DNA of 64,000 nt, taken from the NCBI RefSeq assembly GCF_031199965.1, contig NZ_CP133605.1, positions 2,512,501 through 2,576,500 of the forward strand, read 5' to 3'. The translations under genes and the position numbers were made by a program. This document shows, in pieces, positions 20,072 to 29,510 of the stretch. Origin of the DNA: Paenibacillus sp. D2_2. Lineage in GTDB: Bacteria; Bacillota; Bacilli; Paenibacillales; Paenibacillaceae. The notes below the pieces were generated by a model. It was not told where the DNA came from. It was given only the letters and a program-made list of their open reading frames with translations, and did no database searches. Each line of letters opens with the position of its first letter. Positions within the stretch are counted from its first letter, which is position 1.

Positions 20072-20462
20072 CTGCAATTCCCATCCTTATATGAAAGAGA
20101 TTCTTAATAAGTTGATTAAAAAATAATGCAGAGTATTGGCAAGAGGGAGAAATGATTCTGGAGAAGCGTAGCGTTCGCCTTCGTGAACGAATTTCTACCT
20201 TGTTGGATTCTATTTAATCAAAGAAATCTGTGAGCAACAGCGATCGAAAGAACATTTCACCCGGTTGCCTACATCTGGATAGTTTTTAACTCAACTTACT
20301 TATAGATTTAATCTATGAATATAAACGCAGTTCATTGAAATAATTAATTTTCATTTTACATAACTCTAATACTCCCTTTGATTCCCACAGGTAGACTAAC
20401 TTATGTAGGAACGTAAGAGCAAGAAAACGTACCCAATGCGAATAAGGAAGGGAAATCATCAG
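20072..20462. promoter_or_regulatory. Divergent regulatory region between LysR gene and ABC importer operon
   Basis: About 390 bp without genes. The clearest element is a perfect 7-1-7 palindrome at 20302-20316 (ATAGATTTAATCTAT), which fits the T-N11-A operator shape used by LysR proteins. A short hairpin (GTTCGCCTTCGTGAAC) lies near 20170. No riboswitch was recognised. Confidence 0.5.
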
Positions 20463-21434
20463 ATGGATTTAAACATAAGCGGTCTTGGCAAGAGCTTCGG
20501 CGGCAATATCGCGCTACATCCGACCGATCTGAGCATCCGTCAGGGGAAGTTCACGACGTTACTCGGACCATCGGGCTGCGGTAAGACGACGCTGCTGCGC
20601 CTGATCGCCAGTCTGGAACAACCGGATACAGGAAGCATCAGCTTTGGTGAGGATATTCTGTATAGCGCTGCAAGACAAGTGCCACCTCATCGGCGCGGCT
20701 TCGGAATGGTGTTTCAGGACTTTGCTCTCTGGCCACATATGACTGTCTTCGAGAATGTAGCCTTTGGGCTCAGGGCGACCGGGCGTAAGGAAGGAATTCA
20801 CGATAGGGTGATGGAGGCGTTAGACAAAGTTAAGCTCAGCGGAATGGAGCAGCGCTATCCTCATCAATTGTCGGGTGGACAGCAGCAGCGGGTGGCATTC
20901 GCTAGAGCAGTGGCAACCCGGCCAAAGCTGGTGTTGTTTGATGAACCGTTGAGTGCGCTTGATGCCGTACTGCGAGATGAGATGCGCCTGGAGATGATGT
21001 ATTTGGTCCGCGAAATGGGGCTTACCGCACTCTATGTGACGCATGATCAGATCGAGGCGATGTCCATGTCTGATCAAGTGATTGTCATGCAAGGCGGGCG
21101 AGTATTACAGCAAGGTGCACCTGAGGAGATCTACAATCTGCCTAAGCATTCGTTTGTAGCCAGGTTCATTGGGAAGTCGAACTGGTTGGCTGATGGGCAG
21201 TCGATGTTCAGACCGGAGCATATTCGCTTTGAACTAGGCAGCGAACAGGAGGTTCAATCCTACAATACTGTCGTATCGCAGGTGAGTTATGTTGGGGATC
21301 GTTATGAGGTCCGATTAAAGACGGATGAGGTAGCCGAGCTATGGTTGGCCCACTATCCAGAGCGACTAAGTGAAGGGACAGAACTGACTATCTATGTACC
21401 ACAGAGATGTATTCACCGCATAAATGAAAGCTAA
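20463..21434 (+). CDS. ABC transporter ATP-binding protein (PotA/FbpC class)
   Basis: About 323 aa from ATG 20463, chosen because AAGGAAGGG lies upstream at a normal distance; an in-frame upstream ATG at 20436 lacks a site. It has Walker A GPSGCGKTT, Q-loop MVFQDFALWPHM, signature LSGGQQQRV, Walker B LVLFDEPLSALD and an H-loop (TH), then a C-terminal regulatory OB-like domain (about 235-320) as in Fe3+, polyamine, phosphonate and sulfate importers. It forms a transporter with the next two genes and is opposite the LysR gene. Confidence 0.92.
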   Translation: MDLNISGLGKSFGGNIALHPTDLSIRQGKFTTLLGPSGCGKTTLLRLIASLEQPDTGSISFGEDILYSAARQVPPHRRGFGMVFQDFALWPHMTVFENVAFGLRATGRKEGIHDRVMEALDKVKLSGMEQRYPHQLSGGQQQRVAFARAVATRPKLVLFDEPLSALDAVLRDEMRLEMMYLVREMGLTALYVTHDQIEAMSMSDQVIVMQGGRVLQQGAPEEIYNLPKHSFVARFIGKSNWLADGQSMFRPEHIRFELGSEQEVQSYNTVVSQVSYVGDRYEVRLKTDEVAELWLAHYPERLSEGTELTIYVPQRCIHRINES

Positions 21435-21470
21435 TCAAGATTCCATAAAAAGAATAAAGGGGAAATGATC

Positions 21471-22532
21471 ATGTTCAACTTAACACGTAATGCATGGAAA
21501 AAAGGTAGTGCGCTCGTTCTATCGTTAGCGCTTGGCGCCGCATTAGCTGGCTGCGGAAGCGACAATGCTAGCCAGAATACAGCAGCTTCGGCAAGCGCGG
21601 AGAATAAGCCAGCACAAGCTGCAGACAAGATTCTTACGGTATATACAGCAGGCCCGGAAGGACTTGCGAATAAGCTGATCGAAGAATTCCAGACGCAGAC
21701 GGGTGTAAAGGTGGAGATGTTCCAAGGCACCACCGGTAAAATTCTGGCCCGTCTTGAAGCAGAGAAAGCCAATCCGGTAGCCGATGTCGTCATTCTCGCC
21801 TCGCTGCCATCAGCTCAAGGTCTTAAGAAGGATGGCTTGACGCTTGCATATCCCGAAGCTCAAAATGCCGATAAGCTGAATAAGGATTGGTCTGATTCGG
21901 AAGGCCATTATTTCAGCACCAGCGCTTCTGCACTTGGCATTGCTTATAATACGAAGCTGGTGACGACTCCTCCAACATCCTGGAGCGATCTGGCAAAGCC
22001 AGAGTTCAAGGACCAGGTGAACATTCCCGACCCGTCGCTGTCAGGTTCTGCACTGGACTTCATTACAGGTTATCTTAGCGACAAAGGTGAGAGCGGATGG
22101 TCTCTGTTCGAGCAGTACAAAGCAAATGGCGTAGCGATGGCCGGCGCTAACCAAGAAGCGCTTGATCCGGTTATTACTGGCGCGAAGAGCGTTGTAGTGA
22201 GTGCGGTGGATTACATGACTTATAAAGCAAAGGCCAAGGGCGAGCCGATCGATATCGTATATCCGCAAGAAGGCACAGTTATCAGCCCTCGTCCAGCAGC
22301 CATTCTTAAGTCTACAAAGCATGAAGAGAATGCGAAGGCATTTATTGATTATTTACTCTCTGATTCAGCTCAGAAGCTGGTCTCCGATGCAGCACTTCTT
22401 CCAGGACGTACAGATGTTAAGGCCGAGAACCGCGCTAACTTAGACGAAATTCCGCTACTTACGACAGATTGGGCATGGATGGGCGAGCATGGTCCGGAAG
22501 TAACTGATCAATTCACGAAGCTGTTCAAATAA
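21471..22532 (+). CDS. ABC transporter substrate-binding lipoprotein (Fe3+ / 2-aminoethylphosphonate class)
   Basis: About 353 aa. ATG 21471 is 8 bp after AAGGGG and better placed than ATG 21465. Lipobox LAGC near residue 26, then a class II binding fold (LTVYTAGPEGLANKLIEEF, ADVVILASLPSAQGLKKDG, TVISPRPAAILKSTKHEENA). The family includes ferric-ion-binding FbpA-like and 2-aminoethylphosphonate-binding proteins; the two cannot be separated reliably by eye. No Fur box precedes the operon and the regulator is LysR-type, which argues against plain iron uptake. The permease gene starts 2 bp after the stop. Confidence 0.85.
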   Translation: MFNLTRNAWKKGSALVLSLALGAALAGCGSDNASQNTAASASAENKPAQAADKILTVYTAGPEGLANKLIEEFQTQTGVKVEMFQGTTGKILARLEAEKANPVADVVILASLPSAQGLKKDGLTLAYPEAQNADKLNKDWSDSEGHYFSTSASALGIAYNTKLVTTPPTSWSDLAKPEFKDQVNIPDPSLSGSALDFITGYLSDKGESGWSLFEQYKANGVAMAGANQEALDPVITGAKSVVVSAVDYMTYKAKAKGEPIDIVYPQEGTVISPRPAAILKSTKHEENAKAFIDYLLSDSAQKLVSDAALLPGRTDVKAENRANLDEIPLLTTDWAWMGEHGPEVTDQFTKLFK

Positions 22533-22533
22533 T

Positions 22534-24213
22534 ATGAATAATACGGTACTACAGCGTCAATTAAAAATCTGGTCGATGGTGCTTGCGCTTCTAGTTCTTG
22601 GTCTTCTCATTGTTGTACCTTTGGCCGAAATTTTCATTCAGAGCGTGTATCGGGATGGGGAGCTGACTTGGTCAGCTCCGTTCCGTACACTGGCAAATTC
22701 CGATATGATGGCGGTGTTGCTATCCTCGATCTGGCTAGGCGTATGCGTCATTCTGGGAACGACCGTGCTTGCGCTGCCCCTCGCCTGGGTTATGGTCAAT
22801 ACCAGACTGGGGCGACTTCGCTGGTTGGAGATCGTATTCCTGATTCCATTCATGACACCACCTTACATCGGTTCAATGGGCTGGATTCTGTTCATGCAGA
22901 AGAACGGCTATCTGGAGCAGCTTGTTCCTGGTCTCGCTGGGTTAGGTCAGTCCTTCTTCTCCTTTGGAGGAATGGTCGCGATTATGAGTCTTCATCTGTA
23001 TCCCTTCCTGTACTTGCTGCTTCGTGGAGCGCTGGAGCGGATCGGTGGGAATATGGAGGAAGCGGCAGCCGTCATGGGTGCACCGTTCTTGTATCGCTTC
23101 CGACGTGTGATTGCCCCATTGCTGCTATCGGCATTTGGTATGGGAGCCATGCTCGTCTTTGTGAAGACGATTGCTGAATTCGGCACGCCGGTTACGTTCG
23201 GCAAACGCATAGGCTACCAAGTGATGACCTCGGAAATTCATAAGTATATCTCTAGCTGGCCAATCGATTTCGGCAAGGCGACCTCATTGGCATCCGTACT
23301 GCTAACGACTTGTCTGTTGGTCTGGTATGCGCAGTCCCTGTTGAACCGTAAATATACTTATGGTCTGGTTGGGGGAAAAGGAGTACGTCATTCCTCGATG
23401 AATAGTGGCCGCTGGCTGCAGTGGGCAGGAGGAATCTACGCGGTTCTGCTTCTGCTCGTATCAGTGGGTATCCCTTATTTCTCCATCATCGCGGCTTCGA
23501 CGATGAAGCTGCGAGGAGTTGGGCTCGCCTGGAACAACTTTACGTTCGATTTCTACAAAGAGCTACTGCGCTGGAATTCATCCAGCATGAAGGCTTTGAT
23601 GAATAGTTTATGGTTATCTTTGGTTGCTTCTACGATTGCCGTGGCGCTGGGTACCTGGTTCGCTGTCGCGATCGGTCGGTCCAAATCTCGTCTGCAGCAG
23701 TTGATTGATCTGTTTAGCCTTCTGCCAAATACGGTACCAGGGATTGTTCTGGTCGTAGGATTGATACTGCTCTGGAATGCTCCATGGATGCCGATCCCGC
23801 TGTATAACACTTACAGTATGGTTATCCTCACCTATGTTATTTTATTTGTTCCTTATACGGTGCAGTACGTCAAGAGCGCCTTCACCCAAATCGACCCTTC
23901 GCTATTCCAAGCGGGTCAGGTGTTTGGCGGAAGGCCGGGATATATATTCCGTAGAGTGCTGCTACCACTCATCATTCCGGGGATGCTGGCCGGATGGATG
24001 ATGACCTTCACCATTGCTTCGCGCGAGCTTGTTGGCTCTTTGCTGATCTTGCCTCCGTCCGTGCAGACCTCGGCGACGTATATTTACGCCCAGTTCGAGC
24101 AGGGGCAAGTATCGCTCGGTATGGCGATGGCTGTTATCTCTGTGGGAATAACGACGATTCTACTTATGCTGCTGGAAGTCCTCGGCTCCCGAAAGAAGTG
24201 GAACACGGCCTAA
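22534..24213 (+). CDS. ABC transporter permease with two fused MetI domains (FbpB class)
   Basis: 559 aa with about 12 transmembrane helices in two MetI-type halves (EEAAAVMGAPFLYRFRRVIAP in the first, QAGQVFGGRPGYIFRRVLLP in the second as EAA-like loops). This is the usual single-chain permease of Fe3+ and aminoethylphosphonate importers. Its TAA overlaps the ATG of the downstream metallo-hydrolase gene (TAATG), so translation of the two is probably coupled. Confidence 0.92.
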   Translation: MNNTVLQRQLKIWSMVLALLVLGLLIVVPLAEIFIQSVYRDGELTWSAPFRTLANSDMMAVLLSSIWLGVCVILGTTVLALPLAWVMVNTRLGRLRWLEIVFLIPFMTPPYIGSMGWILFMQKNGYLEQLVPGLAGLGQSFFSFGGMVAIMSLHLYPFLYLLLRGALERIGGNMEEAAAVMGAPFLYRFRRVIAPLLLSAFGMGAMLVFVKTIAEFGTPVTFGKRIGYQVMTSEIHKYISSWPIDFGKATSLASVLLTTCLLVWYAQSLLNRKYTYGLVGGKGVRHSSMNSGRWLQWAGGIYAVLLLLVSVGIPYFSIIAASTMKLRGVGLAWNNFTFDFYKELLRWNSSSMKALMNSLWLSLVASTIAVALGTWFAVAIGRSKSRLQQLIDLFSLLPNTVPGIVLVVGLILLWNAPWMPIPLYNTYSMVILTYVILFVPYTVQYVKSAFTQIDPSLFQAGQVFGGRPGYIFRRVLLPLIIPGMLAGWMMTFTIASRELVGSLLILPPSVQTSATYIYAQFEQGQVSLGMAMAVISVGITTILLMLLEVLGSRKKWNTA

Positions 24214-25523
24214 TGGAACTGAAAATATGGGGTGGAGCCGGCGAGCATGGCCGTTCTTGTTATGTGCTAACAGGAGAACAGCATCGGATTATGCTTGATT
24301 GTGGCGTCAAGAAGGAGGGAACGGGACAATATCCCTTGCTTGATGTCAATCTGATTCCTGAGCTGACGGCAGTATTTCTGTCGCATGCACATGAGGATCA
24401 TTCTATGGCTCTACCACTTCTATATAAGCACGGTTATGAAGGAGAAATATGGACGACTAGGCCAACGGTATCGCAGTTGGAGTTGTATTTTGCAAATTGG
24501 GGTAAATATGTAGCTGGCCGGAATGGAGAGCTGCCCTATGAACCCGAGGACATTTCGGCACTGAGATTTCGCATTCTAGAGGAAGAGGCCTCGGCAGGAC
24601 AATGGCTGAAGCTGGACGATGGACTGACATTGCAGTGGGGGCGGAGCGGCCATATGCTCGGTTCTGTCTGGTTCCGATTTCAAATGGAGGGGCAGCAGCT
24701 GTTCTTCTCGGGAGATTTCAGTCGGGAATCTGCTCTGTTGGCAGCTGATGCTCCAGGTAAGCCACTTTCTGAAAGCCCCACTGTTCCCAATTCTTCTATA
24801 TCTGCGACGGCATTATCCATTATGGACAATGCGTACGGAATGGATGAAGAATCCCAGGAGCAGAAACTGCATGCACTCCAGCAATTTATGCTCGAGGTGC
24901 TAGGGAGAGGTGGGCATGTGCTGCTGCCAGTTCCCGCATTTGGACGAGGACAGGAGCTACTCGTGTGGGCATTAAGTACATTCCCCAATCAGCCGATTCT
25001 GCTGGAGCGGGCGATTTATGAAGGGCTGTGTCAGATGGCGGAATGGGAGGCATGGTTAAGACCGGGTAGCCTTCATTCGATAGAGGGAGCGATGAAAACA
25101 CTACATGTACATGTACCGGGTAGCCAGGAGGAACGGCTGCATTTATTGGAGGGAGAGGAGCCATTCATCATCTTCACGACCGATGGCATGATGGAGTCAC
25201 CTCGTGCCCGCTGGTATGCGGAACGTCTATCATTTTCATCTAATCATGCTATCGTCATTACGGGTCATGCAAGTGAAGGCACCTTTGCCCGGCGGCTGCT
25301 GAGAGGAGAGACCGAGGAGACGTACTGCGAGACGGTACAGATGGGCTATAAAATCCATCAAGGTCTAGACGATGTCCGCTATATGCTACATGAGGTACCC
25401 AGTCGTCATACCGTACTGGTTCATGCCCCTAAGCCGGAGACGAATCGGGTAATTGTCTGCCTGGCTGGTGAAGGGTACCTAGGCTTGCATTCCTTGCAGC
25501 CAGGGTCCATATTACAAATATAG
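24213..25523 (+). CDS. Beta-CASP family metallo-beta-lactamase-fold hydrolase
   Basis: 436 aa. The start ATG overlaps the permease stop; the frame is open further upstream but that part lies inside the permease gene. The MBL zinc motif HAHEDHS is near residue 57 and the downstream metal ligands include GHMLGS and SGDFS. A beta-CASP insert carries TTDGMMESPRARWYAERL and ITGHASEGTFARRLL, as in RNase J/CPSF-type proteins. The family normally cuts RNA or DNA; a phosphoester substrate is therefore likely, though not proven. Translational coupling to an importer permease suggests it serves the imported compound or the transporter. It is the last gene before a terminator. Confidence 0.82.
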   Translation: MELKIWGGAGEHGRSCYVLTGEQHRIMLDCGVKKEGTGQYPLLDVNLIPELTAVFLSHAHEDHSMALPLLYKHGYEGEIWTTRPTVSQLELYFANWGKYVAGRNGELPYEPEDISALRFRILEEEASAGQWLKLDDGLTLQWGRSGHMLGSVWFRFQMEGQQLFFSGDFSRESALLAADAPGKPLSESPTVPNSSISATALSIMDNAYGMDEESQEQKLHALQQFMLEVLGRGGHVLLPVPAFGRGQELLVWALSTFPNQPILLERAIYEGLCQMAEWEAWLRPGSLHSIEGAMKTLHVHVPGSQEERLHLLEGEEPFIIFTTDGMMESPRARWYAERLSFSSNHAIVITGHASEGTFARRLLRGETEETYCETVQMGYKIHQGLDDVRYMLHEVPSRHTVLVHAPKPETNRVIVCLAGEGYLGLHSLQPGSILQI

Positions 25524-25536
25524 AAGTACAATAATC

Positions 25537-25568
25537 CTTCGTCAGACATTATGCCTGACGAGGGTTTT
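25537..25568 (+). terminator. Rho-independent terminator after the metallo-hydrolase gene
   Basis: TCGTCAG / CTGACGA stem with loop ACATTATGC, then GGGTTTTTG. Confidence 0.85.
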
Positions 25569-25827
25569 TGACGTTCTCAACGATCTGTAAAGGTGATAGA
25601 AAGTGATAGATATTTACCCCTTAATCAGACAAATTTATCCCTAATAATACATAAAAAGATAAAAATTAACTTATATAGGGAATATAATCCAAAACGGCGT
25701 ATGGACATGTAAATCGTCTATGTATTCGTTTTCTTGCGTTATTAAGCGGTTTTACTGCGGGAGGAAGATTAAGCTAGTCTTAGGATTAGAGATAGAAAGA
25801 GAAAGAGGAAGAGAGGAGGAGCCCTAC

Positions 25828-27186
25828 TTGTCATTCTTATTGTATGTAATAGCTGCTGTGTTTCTCATATTTCAAGCTCTGTATACGATCATTCCCCTTG
25901 TCTGCAGTAAGGTAAAAAGGCTTAATCCCGAGCTAGTGGAGAAATCAATATCGGTGCTCGTCCCGGCCTATAACGAGAAACTGACGATTAAAAATTGTCT
26001 GGATGCGATGGCTGGCCTGAATTATTGCAACTATGAGATTATCATCATTAACGATGGGTCCAAGGATGAGACCCTCTCCAGACTGGACGAACTACTGCAG
26101 CTCGAACCTGACTGCCGAACTCCTGCACATCAGTTAGCCTACAAGCCGATTATAGGCGTATACCGTTCAGTCTATTTCCCCCATATCCTCGTCATCGACA
26201 AGCAAAATGGTGGCAAAGCCGATTCTCTGAATGCAGGGATCGATTACTCTCTATCCGAGATCGTCATTACATTAGATGCCGACAGCATGCTAGAAACCAA
26301 CGCCTTGAAATACGTCAATCAATACTTCCATAACAGCGATATTATTGCCCTCGGCGGCACCGTCAAAATTGTACAAGGGGCGGAGAAGCGGGACGGGACT
26401 ATTGTAGAGAAGTTCAGAGGCCCTGGGCTAATTAAAAGCCAGATTATCAATTATACGCATGGCTTCTATGTACGCAAACTAACGCAGTCCTTCTTTAACT
26501 CCATTGTCGTGATATCCGGCGCTTTCGGCGCATTTTACAAGGATGTTCTGGTAGAGGTCAATGGATTCCGCAGCACTGTCGGCGAAGATATTGATATTAC
26601 ATTGAAAATTCACGAGTATTTAAAGGCCAATCGCCTGAAGAAGAAGCTGGTATATGCGCCTGAGGCGGTCTGTTACACGGAATGCCCGGAGAATTTGCCC
26701 AACTTCTACAAGCAGCGTATCCGCTGGCAGAAGGCGTTCATCGATTGTATTCTGATCTATTGGTCGCGGCTGTCGAGCCGTTTTGGTATAGGAGTAAATC
26801 TGTTCTTTGCTATTGACGGCTTCATGCTCGGTACCTTCTCGGCATTTATGACGTTCGTCTATATCGTGCAGATGATACTCTTTGCTCGCGGCAATCTGAT
26901 CCACGCACTTATATTCATGCTGATCACCGTGATAATTAATGCTCTGCAAATTGTGATTTCATTTGTCCTCTGCAGAAAATATGGCAGCAGCTATAAGATT
27001 CAAGACTATATTAGGATGTTCATTTTTAGTCAACTGGAATTGCTCACATACCGGAATCTGCTGCTCTATATCAATATTATTGGGACGTTAAAATATTTTG
27101 ATAATGATGAAGGCTGGGGGTTCGTGGATAGAAAAGGCGTCGCAGCCATCAGTCAAAATATCGCATCTGGATCGCATTCAGGATAG
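25828..27186 (+). CDS. Membrane glycosyltransferase family 2, processive (PgaC/NodC-like)
   Basis: About 452 aa from TTG 25828, which follows GAGAGGAGGA; the open frame upstream encodes an atypical charged stretch. One N-terminal membrane helix, then a GT2 domain (SVLVPAYNEKLTIKN, IIINDGSKDE, TLDADSML, GEDIDIT, QRIRW) holding all D,D,D,QxxRW elements of processive beta-glycan synthases, then three or four C-terminal membrane helices. Such enzymes polymerise a UDP-sugar and thread the chain through the membrane; GlcNAc is the commonest substrate but is not determinable here. Downstream genes are an acyltransferase (13 bp later) and a GH18, forming a three-gene polysaccharide unit. Confidence 0.87.
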   Translation: MSFLLYVIAAVFLIFQALYTIIPLVCSKVKRLNPELVEKSISVLVPAYNEKLTIKNCLDAMAGLNYCNYEIIIINDGSKDETLSRLDELLQLEPDCRTPAHQLAYKPIIGVYRSVYFPHILVIDKQNGGKADSLNAGIDYSLSEIVITLDADSMLETNALKYVNQYFHNSDIIALGGTVKIVQGAEKRDGTIVEKFRGPGLIKSQIINYTHGFYVRKLTQSFFNSIVVISGAFGAFYKDVLVEVNGFRSTVGEDIDITLKIHEYLKANRLKKKLVYAPEAVCYTECPENLPNFYKQRIRWQKAFIDCILIYWSRLSSRFGIGVNLFFAIDGFMLGTFSAFMTFVYIVQMILFARGNLIHALIFMLITVIINALQIVISFVLCRKYGSSYKIQDYIRMFIFSQLELLTYRNLLLYINIIGTLKYFDNDEGWGFVDRKGVAAISQNIASGSHSG

Positions 27187-27199
27187 AAGGAGGACTCCT

Positions 27200-28300
27200 A
27201 TGAACACGGTTATGGTAAGCAAACGAATCATATACGTAGATTGCTTGAGAATCCTATCAATTATTGCTGTTATTGCCCTGCATTACACGGCGGAAATACT
27301 GACCACATCGAATAATTTTCACACGGCTTCCTGGTGGATCAGCAATTTTTTCAATTCCATATCGCGGTTTGCCGTTCCCGTATTTTTTATGATAAGCGGT
27401 GCGATGATCCTGCGGACAGAGGTTCATTCCTATAAGGCTTTTTTCAAGAAGAGGATCATGCCTTTACTGATCTCGCTGGTCAGCTGGTCGCTCATCTACG
27501 GGTTGTATAACCAATACGTGATTTTGAAAAGCAATATGAATGGCTTCGAATTTCTGCTCGATTTCGGCTACCGTCTGCTGACAGATCGTAATTATGTGCA
27601 TCTTTGGTTCCTTTATGCGATCATCGCCATTTATTTAACGGTTCCACTCCTCAGCAAATGGATCAAAGCCTGTAGTGAGAAGGATCTGAGATATTACTTG
27701 AGCTTGTGGTTTGCTGTAAGTATCGGGGGGCGCTTGCTGTACGATATCGTGGAACGGCTGACAGGAACAGGGATCAGTATACCACTCTTAAACATTCCGT
27801 TCTTTACGGGGTATCTCGGTTATTTTGTATTAGGCTACTATTTATATCATTTTGATCTGCCTGCGAGAATGAAAAATATGATGTTCAATCTAGGCTTCCT
27901 CTCATTTTTTATTGCCCCTGTTGCGACTTATTTTGTGTCCGTATACAGAGGCGTGCTTGACGAAATGTTCTACGGCAACTATTCCATCACCACATTTTTC
28001 ATGGCTGTTGGCATGTTTATTTATTTCAAAGCTAAAGAGGAGGCGCTGAGCGCTAAAATGAATCATAAAGTACAAAAATTGCTCGGTTCAGTCTCCAAAG
28101 CCAGCTTCAGCGTATATCTGATTCATCTACTGATCGAGATGATGGTATCGGGCAGAACGGCGTTTGAGGCTTCATTATTAGAGGCAATTCTGGGCCTTCT
28201 AGCGAATATTTTCCTAATCCTTATGATCAGTTATGTCACTGTCAAGGTTTTGAATTTGAATAAGGCCACAACCTATATTCTGTTCGGCGGAAGAGGGTGA
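27200..28300 (+). CDS. Acyltransferase family 3 membrane protein
   Basis: 366 aa, ATG 27200 after GAAGGAGGACT. About ten membrane helices with the AT3 N-terminal pattern (YVDCLRILSIIAVIALHY) and the FFMISGAMIL and VHLWFLYAIIAIYL segments. Members O-acylate extracytoplasmic sugars (OafA, NodX) or, as IcaC, modify poly-N-acetylglucosamine. Placed between a GT2 synthase and a GH18 enzyme, it probably adds acetyl or succinyl groups to the same polymer. Confidence 0.88.
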   Translation: MNTVMVSKRIIYVDCLRILSIIAVIALHYTAEILTTSNNFHTASWWISNFFNSISRFAVPVFFMISGAMILRTEVHSYKAFFKKRIMPLLISLVSWSLIYGLYNQYVILKSNMNGFEFLLDFGYRLLTDRNYVHLWFLYAIIAIYLTVPLLSKWIKACSEKDLRYYLSLWFAVSIGGRLLYDIVERLTGTGISIPLLNIPFFTGYLGYFVLGYYLYHFDLPARMKNMMFNLGFLSFFIAPVATYFVSVYRGVLDEMFYGNYSITTFFMAVGMFIYFKAKEEALSAKMNHKVQKLLGSVSKASFSVYLIHLLIEMMVSGRTAFEASLLEAILGLLANIFLILMISYVTVKVLNLNKATTYILFGGRG

Positions 28301-28304
28301 TTCC

Positions 28305-29441
28305 ATGAAGATCAGTTTATATACAAAAGTGTTCGTAATTGTATTACTGGCGGGTATGGGCCTCTATTTCTATCAAATCTCAAGCGCCGAGGATCATAAA
28401 GTGGTGGCGGTGTACGTGGAAGCCTGGAGAGATGCAGACAACGTCCGTTTGTCCGATAAAAATGTCGATATTGCTTATATTGCCTTTGCGAAGATAGCGG
28501 GGACGAGGCTCTATTTTCATGAAGACGAGGCAACGAACGAGCAGATTAAACGTAATATTCAAAAAATGAAGGAGAACAACCCTACGACACGATTCGTGCT
28601 TGCTATAGGCGGATATGGAGTGGATGGCTTCTCTGACGCTACAATGGATGAAAACCGTTATTTATTTACGGAGAGTATTGTTGAGATGATCCGAGAGCTG
28701 AAACTGGACGGCGTGGATATCGATTGGGAGTATCCAGCATTTCATGCTTGGAATACACAGAAATCACGGCCTGAGGACACGCAGAACTTCACCAGCCTGA
28801 TGAAAGAATTAAAAGAGAAGATGTACCGGTTGCCTTTCAAGAACAAGGGATATCTATTGACTTTCGCCGCAGGCACGCAGGATTGGTATTTTCAGAACGT
28901 TGAGGTTCAGAAGGTTGCTAAATATGTCGATTACATCAATGTAATGAGCTATGACTTGATCGGCCAATGGTCGGATCAGACTGGCTTTAATGCCAATCTA
29001 TTTATGGACCGCGGGAACAAGTCGCAGATGAGCGTCGATCAGATCATAACGATGTATCTTGATCATGATATAGACAGCAAGAAGCTGTTGCTCGGTATTC
29101 CTGCTTACTCCTATGCATGGAAGAATGTTAAGAACAGTTGGAATGACGGCGCATTTGCTCCCGGACAAGCAGTTGATATTGAGCAGTTGGATTTTACTTA
29201 TAAGGTGATTCAGAAATCATATATGAACAAAAATGGTTACAAGCGTTACTTTGATGATCAAGCCAAAGCGGCTTATCTCTACAATGGAGAAACGTTCATC
29301 ACCTATGAAGACACGGAAGCGCTAGTTGAAAAGGTGAAGTATATACATCAGCATGACCTCGGCGGCGCAATGGTCTGGGAATATTCTCAAGATGCCGAGG
29401 ACGGGATCGTGAAATTTCTGGGAGATCAGCTGCGTCAATGA
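28305..29441 (+). CDS. Glycoside hydrolase family 18 protein, membrane-anchored
   Basis: 378 aa; ATG 28305 is 5 bp after the preceding stop. An N-terminal signal anchor (residues 8-25) places the enzyme outside. The catalytic segment DGVDIDWEYP contains the GH18 general acid; FVLAIGGYG, YINVMSYDL and MVWEYSQDAEDG complete the fold. GH18 enzymes cleave beta-linked GlcNAc polymers by substrate-assisted catalysis. As the last gene of the GT2/acyltransferase trio it may trim or release the polymer, which suggests the polymer contains N-acetylated sugar. Confidence 0.88.
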   Translation: MKISLYTKVFVIVLLAGMGLYFYQISSAEDHKVVAVYVEAWRDADNVRLSDKNVDIAYIAFAKIAGTRLYFHEDEATNEQIKRNIQKMKENNPTTRFVLAIGGYGVDGFSDATMDENRYLFTESIVEMIRELKLDGVDIDWEYPAFHAWNTQKSRPEDTQNFTSLMKELKEKMYRLPFKNKGYLLTFAAGTQDWYFQNVEVQKVAKYVDYINVMSYDLIGQWSDQTGFNANLFMDRGNKSQMSVDQIITMYLDHDIDSKKLLLGIPAYSYAWKNVKNSWNDGAFAPGQAVDIEQLDFTYKVIQKSYMNKNGYKRYFDDQAKAAYLYNGETFITYEDTEALVEKVKYIHQHDLGGAMVWEYSQDAEDGIVKFLGDQLRQ

Positions 29442-29510
29442 TTAATTAGAGGATGTCGAGCCAGCAGCCAGTGTAAATCTTTTATAGTATAATAATTACT
29501 ATTAGTGCGT

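Noticed and set aside
21471..24213. Calling the importer a ferric-iron (Fbp) transporter
   Set aside because: The family also includes aminoethylphosphonate importers, there is no Fur box, and the regulator is LysR-type, so the substrate is left open.
25569..25827. Cyclic-di-GMP riboswitch upstream of the GT2 gene
   Set aside because: The conserved GEMM core was not found; only A/T-rich sequence and a short direct repeat (GTGATAGAAA, GTGATAGA) are present.
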